NCBI GenBank assembly: GCA_017548605.1
Contig: JAFYZT010000007.1
Location: 62,001-126,000 of the forward strand
Direction of reading: 5' to 3'
Source: Prevotella sp.
GTDB taxonomy: Bacteria; Bacteroidota; Bacteroidia; Bacteroidales; Bacteroidaceae
Length of the DNA stretch: 64,000 nt
Within the stretch, counting starts at the first letter, position 1, and every line of letters starts with the position of its first letter. Of this stretch, positions 26,300 through 33,784 are shown in pieces. A model generated the notes under the pieces. It ran no database searches and had not been told where the DNA came from. It was given only the letters and a program-made list of their open reading frames with translations. The position numbers and the translations under genes were made by a program.

Positions 26300-26398
26300 C
26301 TAATGCATAACAGCAACCTTGCCACATCTGGATAGAGATGGACATTATATTGCTGTAGGATAGAATGTGAAAATGAAATCCGCGATAACGAAGTAAAG

Positions 26399-26938
26399 TC
26401 AGATTTGCCCTATTGGAGAGACGCGATCTTCGTCTTTCTCTTCTTTGGGATTATTTTCGTCGAGGAATTCTTTTAGCAATATTAAGGCCCGAAATGAAGC
26501 GTAGGCCAAGTTTTTATCCCTGCCATTATCTTCTTCAAGTTTGCATGTTATCACTTTGTCTTTTGAACCGCAGGCAAGCCAGATGGTACCTACAGGAATA
26601 TCTTTTGTTCCTCCTCCCGGACCCGCTATTCCTGTTGCCGCCACGGCAAAATCGGTATTTAATGCTTGCGTGGCTCCTTTTACCATACTGACGGCGACCT
26701 CTTCGCATACAGCAGTTTTCTCTTCGATGAGCTTAGGGTCAACATGCAAAAGGCGTTCTTTTATTTCGTTAGTATAACAAATGATGCCACCCTTGAAATA
26801 GTCAGATGCACCTGGAACAGCAATGATAGACTCGGCTATGCGTCCACCTGTGCAGCTCTCGGCTGTGGACAACGTCTTGCCAGTGGAATACAGGTTTTCC
26901 TGTATTTCTCTACTGAGTATTTTATTTTCAAATTCCAT
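26399..26938 (-). CDS. pncC: CinA-family nicotinamide-nucleotide amidase
   Basis: A stand-alone CinA C-terminal domain of 179 residues, which deamidates nicotinamide mononucleotide in the pyridine nucleotide salvage cycle. Motifs: LSTAESCTGGRIAESI near the start, GASDYFKGGIICYTNEIKERLL and VAATGIAGPGGGTKDIPVGTIWLA. The last 25 residues are a charged tail. It lacks the N-terminal competence-damage domain, as in E. coli PncC/YgaD. Last gene of the metH-HAD-map-tsaD-cinA run, 25 bases after tsaD. Confidence 0.92.
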   Translation of the reverse strand: MEFENKILSREIQENLYSTGKTLSTAESCTGGRIAESIIAVPGASDYFKGGIICYTNEIKERLLHVDPKLIEEKTAVCEEVAVSMVKGATQALNTDFAVAATGIAGPGGGTKDIPVGTIWLACGSKDKVITCKLEEDNGRDKNLAYASFRALILLKEFLDENNPKEEKDEDRVSPIGQI

Positions 26939-26963
26939 TTACCAAATTCTAGATGAATGTTTC

Positions 26964-27995
26964 TTAACTATCGAATGTTGTCTTTGCGAATGCTTGAGCG
27001 TCGATATCGCAAAATACGCCGTCAAGATATTTGTAATATCCTGCTATGGCGATCATGGCTGCATTGTCAGTGGTATAGCTGAACTTAGGGATGTATATTG
27101 TCCAGCCAAATCGGCGAGCATGATCGAAGAACGCATTTCTCAATCCATTGTTTGCCGATACACCGCCAGCCACAGCCACATGTTTGATTCCAGTTGCCTT
27201 GGCTGCCTTACGCAATTTATCCATTAAAATGTCAACGATGGTACGCTCCAGACTGGCCGCTATGTCGGCTTTGTTTCTTTCTATGAAATCAGGATCTTCG
27301 GCCATCCAATCTCGCAACTTATATAAGAAAGAAGTTTTCAAACCACTGAAACTGTAGTCTAAGCCTGGAATATGTGGCTTGGAGAACTGAAAAGCCTTTG
27401 GATTGCCCTGTCGAGCTAACCGGTCTATTATAGGGCCTCCTGGATATCCCAACCCCATTACCTTGGCACATTTGTCGATTGCTTCCCCAGCAGCGTCATC
27501 GATAGTCTGCCCAAGCACCTCCATATGATTATACGCTTCTACTTTTACAATTTGAGAATTACCACCGCTTACCAACAGGCAAAGAAAGGGGAAAGGTGGG
27601 GCCGACTGATCATCATCGCTCTCTTTGATAAAATGTGCCATAACATGCCCCTGAAGGTGGTTTACGTCAACCAACGGTATGCCCAATGCACGTGCAAAAC
27701 CCTTGGCGAAGCTCACGCCAACGAGCAGAGAGCCCATCAGGCCTGGGCCGCGTGTGAACGCCACCGCCGAAAGCTGTTCTTTGATGACACCCGCTTTTTT
27801 CAGGGCATGGTCTACCACTGGCACCACATTCTGTTGGTGTGCCCTCGATGCCAATTCAGGCACCACGCCGCCATATTCACGATGAACATCCTGAGAAGCA
27901 GTTACGTTGCTGAGCAATACCCCATTCTTGAGCACTGCAGCTGATGTGTCGTCACAACTACTTTCCAGACCGAGAATATAAATGTCTTTATCCAT
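26964..27995 (-). CDS. tsaD: tRNA N6-threonylcarbamoyladenosine transferase
   Basis: Catalytic subunit that transfers threonylcarbamoyl to A37 of ANN-reading tRNAs. The 343-residue protein begins ILGLESSCDDTSAAV and has the ASKHA-fold metal ligands His113 and His117 (VNHLQGHVMAHF). Other conserved parts are FTRGPGLMGSLLVG, LLVSGGNSQIVKVE, DDAAGEAIDKCAKVMGLGYPGGPIID, SFSGLKTSF, AVAGGVSANNGLR and YTTDNAAMIA. Start chosen at the ATG before DKDIYILG; the longer in-frame start would reach into map. It needs TsaB, TsaC and TsaE, which are not in the window. Confidence 0.96.
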   Translation of the reverse strand: MDKDIYILGLESSCDDTSAAVLKNGVLLSNVTASQDVHREYGGVVPELASRAHQQNVVPVVDHALKKAGVIKEQLSAVAFTRGPGLMGSLLVGVSFAKGFARALGIPLVDVNHLQGHVMAHFIKESDDDQSAPPFPFLCLLVSGGNSQIVKVEAYNHMEVLGQTIDDAAGEAIDKCAKVMGLGYPGGPIIDRLARQGNPKAFQFSKPHIPGLDYSFSGLKTSFLYKLRDWMAEDPDFIERNKADIAASLERTIVDILMDKLRKAAKATGIKHVAVAGGVSANNGLRNAFFDHARRFGWTIYIPKFSYTTDNAAMIAIAGYYKYLDGVFCDIDAQAFAKTTFDS

Positions 27996-28000
27996 GATGT

Positions 28001-28867
28001 TTAATATGACAATATTTCCACTCCATGTTCCGTCATAAGGAATGTATGTTCCCATTGTGCACTTGGCAGTTCATCGTCTGTGATGACCTCCCAACCATAA
28101 GGATCCTCTTCATCGATAAACACTTGCCACGTACCCATATTAATCATCGGTTCGATGGTGAATACCATGCCAGGTACCAATAACATGCCATGTCCTTTCT
28201 TGCCGAAATGTGGCACATCAGGTTCTTCGTGGAACTTCATTCCCACGCCGTGCCCACAGAGGTCACGCACTACTCCATAATGGTATTTCTTGGCATGTTT
28301 CTCTATAGCATTGCCAATATCTCCTACATATCCCCACGGTTTGGCCGCCTCAGCCCCTATTTCCAAGCATTCCTTTGCCACACGGACAAGTTGCTCTTTT
28401 TCCGGCGTCGTTTTGCCAATAATGAACATTCGCGAAGCATCGGAATAAAAACCATCAAGGATAGTTGTGAAATCGACATTGATAATATCACCTTCTTCCA
28501 ACACGTCCTCTTCTTTAGGAATGCCATGGCAAACTACCTCGTTGATACTCGTACATACACTCTTGGGGAATCCCTCATAGCCCAAGCAGGCAGGTATTGC
28601 ACCATGTTGACGACAAAATTCCATACATATCTCGTCAATCTCAAGCGTGTTCATTCCCGCATGTATTCGTTTTCCTACCTCGTCGAGCACGCCAGTATTT
28701 ACCAACCCGCTCCGACGTATGCCCTCTATCTCTTCAGGTGTACGTATGAGTTGTCGTGATGGCACCTCCTTGCCTTTGTCTTGAAGAGCAAGGATACGTT
28801 TGTCCAATTCCGTAAGTGGCTGTCCTGGTATTGGACGCCAATTTTTCTTTTTATGTCGACTCATCAT
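28001..28867 (-). CDS. map: Methionine aminopeptidase, type I
   Basis: Removes the initiator methionine. 288 residues, about 25-40 longer than E. coli Map because of a basic N-terminal extension (MMSRHKKKNWRPIPGQPL...). Metal ligands of the pita-bread fold are in place: VDFTTILDGFYSDASRMF (two Asp), the His of CGHGVGMKFHEEPDVPHFG, the Glu of FTIEPMIN, and the Glu near the C-terminus in WEHTFLMTEHG. Two adjacent ATG codons (28867 and 28864) overlap the stop of the small secreted-protein gene upstream, so start choice is ambiguous by one residue. Confidence 0.95.
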   Translation of the reverse strand: MMSRHKKKNWRPIPGQPLTELDKRILALQDKGKEVPSRQLIRTPEEIEGIRRSGLVNTGVLDEVGKRIHAGMNTLEIDEICMEFCRQHGAIPACLGYEGFPKSVCTSINEVVCHGIPKEEDVLEEGDIINVDFTTILDGFYSDASRMFIIGKTTPEKEQLVRVAKECLEIGAEAAKPWGYVGDIGNAIEKHAKKYHYGVVRDLCGHGVGMKFHEEPDVPHFGKKGHGMLLVPGMVFTIEPMINMGTWQVFIDEEDPYGWEVITDDELPSAQWEHTFLMTEHGVEILSY

Positions 28868-29268
28868 CTTTCTTTTCCTGTATCGGTGATGTAATACTGC
28901 CACACGTATGGATTACTAGTATTGAAGATGATGACCTGATGGGCCAACTCTTCAGGGAAAGTCAGTTCATCAGCGAAACAAATAACAAACTCTTCCCCTT
29001 TACTATTATGAGTTGTGTATTGGACCGTTTTTCGTTTGTCGTCTGCTGTTTCTGAGTCTTTGGAAACCACATCATAGCGTTCGTTATTGATGGTAACGGC
29101 CGTCTCGCCCAATCTCACTACTGTTCCTTCAGCATAATCAAGCGAATCGATATACTCATACTTTTGCATGTCGTATGTATATTTGTATTTCACTTGATAG
29201 ATGACGTCTTGTGCCCAAGTCATGACTGCCAGTGACATAAAAGCCAACAATGAGAATAATCGTTTCAT
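28864..29268 (-). CDS. Small secreted protein of unknown function
   Basis: A 134-residue protein with a signal peptide (MKRLFSLLAFMSLAVMTWAQ) and no lipobox. The mature part is beta-rich and acidic, beginning DVIYQVKYKYTYDMQKYEYID. I do not recognise a family. Its stop overlaps the first codons of map (ATGATGA) and it starts 3 bases from the HAD gene, so it is translated from the same message. The context of cytoplasmic housekeeping genes says little about its job. Confidence 0.7.
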   Translation of the reverse strand: MKRLFSLLAFMSLAVMTWAQDVIYQVKYKYTYDMQKYEYIDSLDYAEGTVVRLGETAVTINNERYDVVSKDSETADDKRKTVQYTTHNSKGEEFVICFADELTFPEELAHQVIIFNTSNPYVWQYYITDTGKER

Positions 29269-29270
29269 AT

Positions 29271-29906
29271 TTAGATGCTTTTTCTTAAATATTTTTCATA
29301 GATTTCTTTTGTCCAATCGGCACCGTTTTCTGGACAATAAGTGAAAATGCCAAGCTGAGATGCCGCAGCTACATTTCGCGGTCCATCATCCAAAAAGAGC
29401 GTGTTCTCTGCCAATATATCTTCCTGCAATAGTACTTGTCGGAAGAAATGTGGATCCGGTTTGAGCATGTGCATTTGATAGCTAAGGTAAATACCATCGA
29501 AATAATGGTATATGGAATGGCCTTTTCCGTCGAAGCGGTCACTTCCTGCCCACTCCATCATGAATGAATTGGTATTGGAAAGAAGAATCAACCTATAACC
29601 CTCTTTCCTTAGATCCTCAAGAGCCTTCAAGTTGCGCTGAGGTAATTCTCCCACGTAGCCTTGCCATGCATACTCACATTCCTCATATGACACCTCATGA
29701 TGCGCTAATTCGCTCAATTTCTGTCTGAACTCTTCGGGTGTGATGAGTCCTTTTTCAACTTCGCCGAAGATACCTTGCTGAGTGTAGGCATCAAGCCGTT
29801 CTTCCGCATCGTCAAGACCAATCTCCTTGAAGCGCTTTATAGCCTTATCCTTATCAAGGGTGATGACCACCCCACCAAGGTCAAATATGATATTTTCAAT
29901 CTCCAT
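29271..29906 (-). CDS. HAD-superfamily hydrolase (YihX-like)
   Basis: A 211-residue phosphatase-like protein. Motif I is IIFDLGGVVITLD (nucleophile Asp; the second Asp is replaced by Gly, as in the YihX/epoxide-hydrolase-like HAD-IA branch). The cap is four-helical, motif II is LILLSNTNSFMMEW, motif III contains the Lys of HMLKPDPHFFR, and motif IV is LFLDDGPRNV. YihX of E. coli is an alpha-glucose-1-phosphatase; that substrate is not established here. Its start overlaps the metH 3' end by 11 bases. Confidence 0.88.
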   Translation of the reverse strand: MEIENIIFDLGGVVITLDKDKAIKRFKEIGLDDAEERLDAYTQQGIFGEVEKGLITPEEFRQKLSELAHHEVSYEECEYAWQGYVGELPQRNLKALEDLRKEGYRLILLSNTNSFMMEWAGSDRFDGKGHSIYHYFDGIYLSYQMHMLKPDPHFFRQVLLQEDILAENTLFLDDGPRNVAAASQLGIFTYCPENGADWTKEIYEKYLRKSI

Positions 29907-32664
29907 TTTCTATTGTCTCAAACAAGTGGGGCTTCCTTTTCCTTGCTTCATCGATGTCAAGCATCGAATGTTGGTTGTTCTCATAGTTATTCCGCAACGA
30001 CTCGTATTCTGTTCGGAGCCGTTCTTCCATGAGCTTATTTTGTTGTGGATCAATGAGTTTAGCAGCTGCAATGGGGTTTTGCGATGCATCTTTCATCCAC
30101 GCTACTGGTCCGTGGTAGACGGGAGCAATTTTCAGTGCCACATGCAATTCGCTGGTCGTTGCCCCACCGATGAGTATAGGAATATGTAGTCCTGCTTTTT
30201 CCATCTCCACTGCCACATTAACCATCTCTTCGAGGCTGGGTGTAATAAGGCCGCTCAATCCGATAATGTCTGCATTCACTTCTATTGCTTTCTTCACAAT
30301 CTGCTCCGCTGGAACCATAACACCCATGTCGATGACTTCATAATTATTACAAGCCATGATTACCGCCACGATATTCTTTCCTATGTCGTGTACGTCACCC
30401 TTTACTGTGGCCAATACCACCTTGCCGGCTGACGTTTTCTTCTCGTCGCGTTGAGCTTCAATGTAAGGTTGCAGGTATTGCACTGCCATCTTCATGGTTC
30501 GTGCTGACTTCACGACCTGTGGTAGGAACATCTTCCCTTGTCCAAACAGTTCACCTACGGTATTCATCGCTTCCATGAGTGGCTGCTCGATAATGTCTAC
30601 GGCCTTAGGATATATGGTCAGTGCCTCGTTCAAGTCTGGTTCCAGAAAATCAGGTAATCCCTTTCGCAATGCATACACCAATCTGTCTTTCAATGGTAAG
30701 GTTCGCCATTGTTCTTGTTCTGATTGATGTTGTGTTCCGCTTTTGGTCTTGTCGGCCTCGCTTTGCTGTTTAATCTGTTCAGCCAGCGCTATCAATCGTT
30801 CAGCTGCTCCAGGTTTACGGTTGAGAATCACATCTTCTATAATCTCTAACTGTTCTGCCGGAATATCTTCGTATGCCACCTTTGTAGCGGGATTGACAAT
30901 GCCAAAATCCATGCCCGCCTGAATAGCATGATATAAGAACACCGAATGCATGGCCTCGCGGATATAATTATTTCCTCGGAAGGCAAAGGACAAGTTAGAC
31001 ACGCCACCGCTGACATGTGCACCATGCAGATTTTCACGAATCCATTTTGTCGCCCTAATGAAATCGGCGGCATAAGAATCATGCTCCTCCATTCCCGTAG
31101 CCACGGCGAGGATATTAGGGTCAATGATTATGTCAAGCGGATTCATACCCACTTGTTCTGTAAGGAGCCGGAAAGATCGTTCGGCAATCTCGATGCGTCG
31201 TTCATACGATGTGGCCTGTCCTTTTTCATCGAAGCACATGACTACAACGGCAGCACCGAGACGCATAATCTGTCGAGCCTTACTGATGAATGCATCTTCT
31301 CCTTCTTTAAGAGAAATAGAATTAACAATGCCCTTCCCTTGTAAGCATTTCAGTCCCTGCAAAATGACTTCCCATTTTGAGGAGTCAACCATGACTGGCA
31401 CAGATGCTATATCGGGTTCCGCCGCTATCGCATTGAGGAATTGTTTCATCTCTTCCTTGGCATCGAGCAGGGCATCGTCCATATTCACGTCTATCACCAA
31501 GGCTCCGTCTTGCACTTGCTTACGTGCTATGCCAACAGCCTCATCAGTGTTTTTCTCGTTAATAAGACGTAGGAACTTTCGTGAACCCGCCACATTGCAG
31601 CGTTCGCCTACATTAACGAAACGGACCTCTTTGGTTACTCTCAGTTCTTCTATACCACTCAGGCATAAACAATCTGGTTTGTCAATTACTTGTCTTGGTG
31701 TTGCGCCCTGCGCCAGTTGACCATAACGGGCAATATACTCATCGGTAGTTCCGCAACACCCCCCTACAATATTTACTAATCGCTCGGTGATGAAGCGTTT
31801 AATTTGTGGAGCCATTGTCTCCACCGTCTCGTCGTAAAGTCCCATCGAGTTAGGCAAACCTGCGTTGGGATATGCCATGACGTAATATGGAGCCTTTTGA
31901 GACAATTGTCGCAAGAAGGGTAACATCTGTGCAGGACCAAACGAACAGTTTAATCCTACAGCCAATATGGGGAACGAACTGATGCTCGCCAAAAAAGCCT
32001 CAAGAGTCTGTCCGCTGAGCGTCCTTCCTGCGAGATCACTTATAGTGGCTGAGACCATGATGGGTACCGTCCTGCCTTGTTTTTCCATAGCCTCAATGGC
32101 CGCTGATAATGCAGCTTTAGCATTAAGCGTATCAAACACCGTCTCTATAAGGAACACGTCAACGCCACCTGCCAATAATGCCAACATTTGCTCCACATAG
32201 GCATCAAACATCTGATCATAATCAACGTCTCTCGCTGCCGGATTCGACACATCGGGACTCATCGAACAGGTCTTGTTGGTTGGTCCGACAGAACCTGCAA
32301 CATAGCGCGGATGCTCATCGGTAGAGAAATCGTCAGCGATAGCTCGTGCAACCTTAGCACCTTGCAATGCTATTTCATAAGCTTGTTCTTGCATGGCATA
32401 GTCAACTTGCGAGATTCGCTGAGCATTGAAGGTGTTGGTTGTAATGATATCAGCACCAGCCATGAGGTATCGTCGGTGGATATCGGTAATTACGTCAGGA
32501 CGTGTGATATTGAGTACATCATTGTCACCAGCCAATTGGCCAGGCCAATCGCCGAACTGATTACCTCTGAAATCTTTTTCAGAGAGATGATACCCTTGTA
32601 TCATGGTGCCCATAGCACCGTCGAGGATGAGAATGCGTTGTCGGAGCGCTTCGCTGATTGTCAT
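29896..32664 (-). CDS. metH: Cobalamin-dependent methionine synthase without activation domain
   Basis: Transfers the methyl group of 5-methyl-tetrahydrofolate to homocysteine via methylcobalamin. Domains in order: homocysteine/zinc domain (1 to about 320, with the zinc cysteines in VGLNCSFGP and IVGGCCGTTDEY), pterin-binding domain (about 345-610, VGERCNVAGSRKFLR...VIDVNMDDA), and the cobalamin cap and Rossmann domains (about 640-880, ligand motif GDVHDIGKNIV, then GLSGLITPSLEEM and ILIGGATTS). The protein ends at residue 922 in the linker (SMLDIDEARKRKPHLFE) where E. coli MetH continues for 300 more residues. The AdoMet-binding reactivation domain is therefore missing, and it must be supplied by another gene or another mechanism. 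No cobalamin riboswitch is visible in the 15 bases before the start. Confidence 0.94.
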   Translation of the reverse strand: MTISEALRQRILILDGAMGTMIQGYHLSEKDFRGNQFGDWPGQLAGDNDVLNITRPDVITDIHRRYLMAGADIITTNTFNAQRISQVDYAMQEQAYEIALQGAKVARAIADDFSTDEHPRYVAGSVGPTNKTCSMSPDVSNPAARDVDYDQMFDAYVEQMLALLAGGVDVFLIETVFDTLNAKAALSAAIEAMEKQGRTVPIMVSATISDLAGRTLSGQTLEAFLASISSFPILAVGLNCSFGPAQMLPFLRQLSQKAPYYVMAYPNAGLPNSMGLYDETVETMAPQIKRFITERLVNIVGGCCGTTDEYIARYGQLAQGATPRQVIDKPDCLCLSGIEELRVTKEVRFVNVGERCNVAGSRKFLRLINEKNTDEAVGIARKQVQDGALVIDVNMDDALLDAKEEMKQFLNAIAAEPDIASVPVMVDSSKWEVILQGLKCLQGKGIVNSISLKEGEDAFISKARQIMRLGAAVVVMCFDEKGQATSYERRIEIAERSFRLLTEQVGMNPLDIIIDPNILAVATGMEEHDSYAADFIRATKWIRENLHGAHVSGGVSNLSFAFRGNNYIREAMHSVFLYHAIQAGMDFGIVNPATKVAYEDIPAEQLEIIEDVILNRKPGAAERLIALAEQIKQQSEADKTKSGTQHQSEQEQWRTLPLKDRLVYALRKGLPDFLEPDLNEALTIYPKAVDIIEQPLMEAMNTVGELFGQGKMFLPQVVKSARTMKMAVQYLQPYIEAQRDEKKTSAGKVVLATVKGDVHDIGKNIVAVIMACNNYEVIDMGVMVPAEQIVKKAIEVNADIIGLSGLITPSLEEMVNVAVEMEKAGLHIPILIGGATTSELHVALKIAPVYHGPVAWMKDASQNPIAAAKLIDPQQNKLMEERLRTEYESLRNNYENNQHSMLDIDEARKRKPHLFETIENGD

Positions 32665-32679
32665 CTTTTTACCACAACA

Positions 32680-33162
32680 TTATTTGAAAGAATTCATAGC
32701 CTTGTCCATCTCTCGTCGATCTTCTTTCTCTTTGAGTGATTGACGCTTGTCATAGAGTTTCTTTCCCTTGGCAAGTGCCAAGTCTACCTTTGCCCTTCCG
32801 TTTTGGTCGATGAATATGAGTGTTGGAACGATTGTAAACCCCACCTGTTTAGTTGCCTCTCTCAGGTGTATTATTTCCCGTTTGGTGAGCAGAAGTTTCC
32901 TGTCACGTTTTGCCTCATGGTTGCTGTAGGAACCATAGAAATATGGCGTAATGTTCATACCTTTGACCCACATCTCACCATTAACAATATAACAATAAGT
33001 ATCCACAAGCGAAGCCTTCCCCAGACGGATGGATTTTATTTCCGTGCCTGTGAGTACTATTCCTGCCGTGAAAGTCTCGACGAAGAAATATTCGAAAGCC
33101 GCCTTTTTATTCTTGATTTGTATGGGGCTCTTCTTTCTAAGTTCCTGCTGTTCCTTGTTCAC
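32680..33162 (-). CDS. smpB: SsrA-binding protein
   Basis: Binds tmRNA and brings it to stalled ribosomes for trans-translation. The 160-residue length is normal. Signature segments are [66 protein letters not shown] and [20 protein letters not shown], ending in the basic tail [16 protein letters not shown]. It is followed after 15 bases by metH. Confidence 0.96.
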   Translation of the reverse strand: MNKEQQELRKKSPIQIKNKKAAFEYFFVETFTAGIVLTGTEIKSIRLGKASLVDTYCYIVNGEMWVKGMNITPYFYGSYSNHEAKRDRKLLLTKREIIHLREATKQVGFTIVPTLIFIDQNGRAKVDLALAKGKKLYDKRQSLKEKEDRREMDKAMNSFK

Positions 33163-33196
33163 AATTAGGTCGTTTGGATTGTTGGGTGATTAAGCG

Positions 33197-33703
33197 TCAT
33201 CCTTTAAGAATCGTAGCAAAACGATCGATGTGTTCATCAATGTAACATGCAACTTTGCCCACCCATTGCTCTTCATTTTCCACAAAACAGTCGTCAAGGT
33301 CATCGAATTCCGGCATCTTTTCATACAACTGCATGAACTCATCGTCATCGGCTTCTTTCTCAAGCAGCACACTATATTTGGCATATAGTTTTCGAGCCTT
33401 ATTAATGAGGCGGGCCACATCATCAAGTCCCCATAAACGCATCATTTTGGCAAAAGGGTTTTGGAAAAAGAAAGACCCATATCCATTGTGGAGCAGTTGT
33501 ACGAACCCTCCATCCATTACCTCGTCATGTAGTATCTCCCATGCTAAAAGTGTCACCTGTTCAGCATTAAGCACACCCATGGTTTCGGCATTGAGTTCAC
33601 CAATATGCTTCTTGATAGCCGAGGTGAACACACCGACGAATTCGTCCATACCCAACTCGGCTGCTTTAACAACCGATGATTCCTTGACTGTTATCTCGTT
33701 CAT
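33197..33703 (-). CDS. DMP19-like (DUF4375) protein
   Basis: A 168-residue cytoplasmic, mostly helical, acidic protein. The central stretch LAWEILHDEVMDGGFVQLLHNGYG, followed by a Phe-rich turn and AKMMRLWGLDDVARLINKARKLY, matches the pattern of the DMP19/DUF4375 family. Members of that family include a DNA-mimic protein; nothing here proves such a role. The ATG at 33703 sits directly after a full promoter. The in-frame extension upstream is non-coding in character. The gene is monocistronic or leads smpB. Confidence 0.6.
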   Translation of the reverse strand: MNEITVKESSVVKAAELGMDEFVGVFTSAIKKHIGELNAETMGVLNAEQVTLLAWEILHDEVMDGGFVQLLHNGYGSFFFQNPFAKMMRLWGLDDVARLINKARKLYAKYSVLLEKEADDDEFMQLYEKMPEFDDLDDCFVENEEQWVGKVACYIDEHIDRFATILKG

Positions 33704-33711
33704 TTCGGCTG

Positions 33712-33741
33712 CAAAATTAACCAAAAAAAACGGAAGGACAA
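33712..33741 (-). promoter_or_regulatory. Bacteroidetes promoter for the DMP19-like gene
   Basis: The reverse strand has TTG, 19 bases, TAATTTTG. The -7 box ends only 8 bases before the ATG at 33703, so the transcript would be almost leaderless if that start is right; the next in-frame codons downstream give no better candidate. Confidence 0.55.
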
Positions 33742-33784
33742 AAGAAATAATGTGGAATGTGGAAGGGTTCTCGGGAAATGTCAC

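Larger units (their letters stand above)
26073..26398. other. Longest gene-free stretch: moxR leader and cinA trailer
   Basis: The only gap above 300 bases. It holds a -7 promoter box for moxR near its left end, an AT-rich central part and a long hairpin at 26244-26299. I see no credible open reading frame, tRNA or known riboswitch core in it. The remaining 100 bases before the cinA stop show nothing I can name. Confidence 0.6.

Noticed and set aside
32665-32679. Possible cobalamin riboswitch before metH
   Set aside because: Only 15 bases separate smpB from metH, far too few for the aptamer, and no B12 box is seen in smpB.
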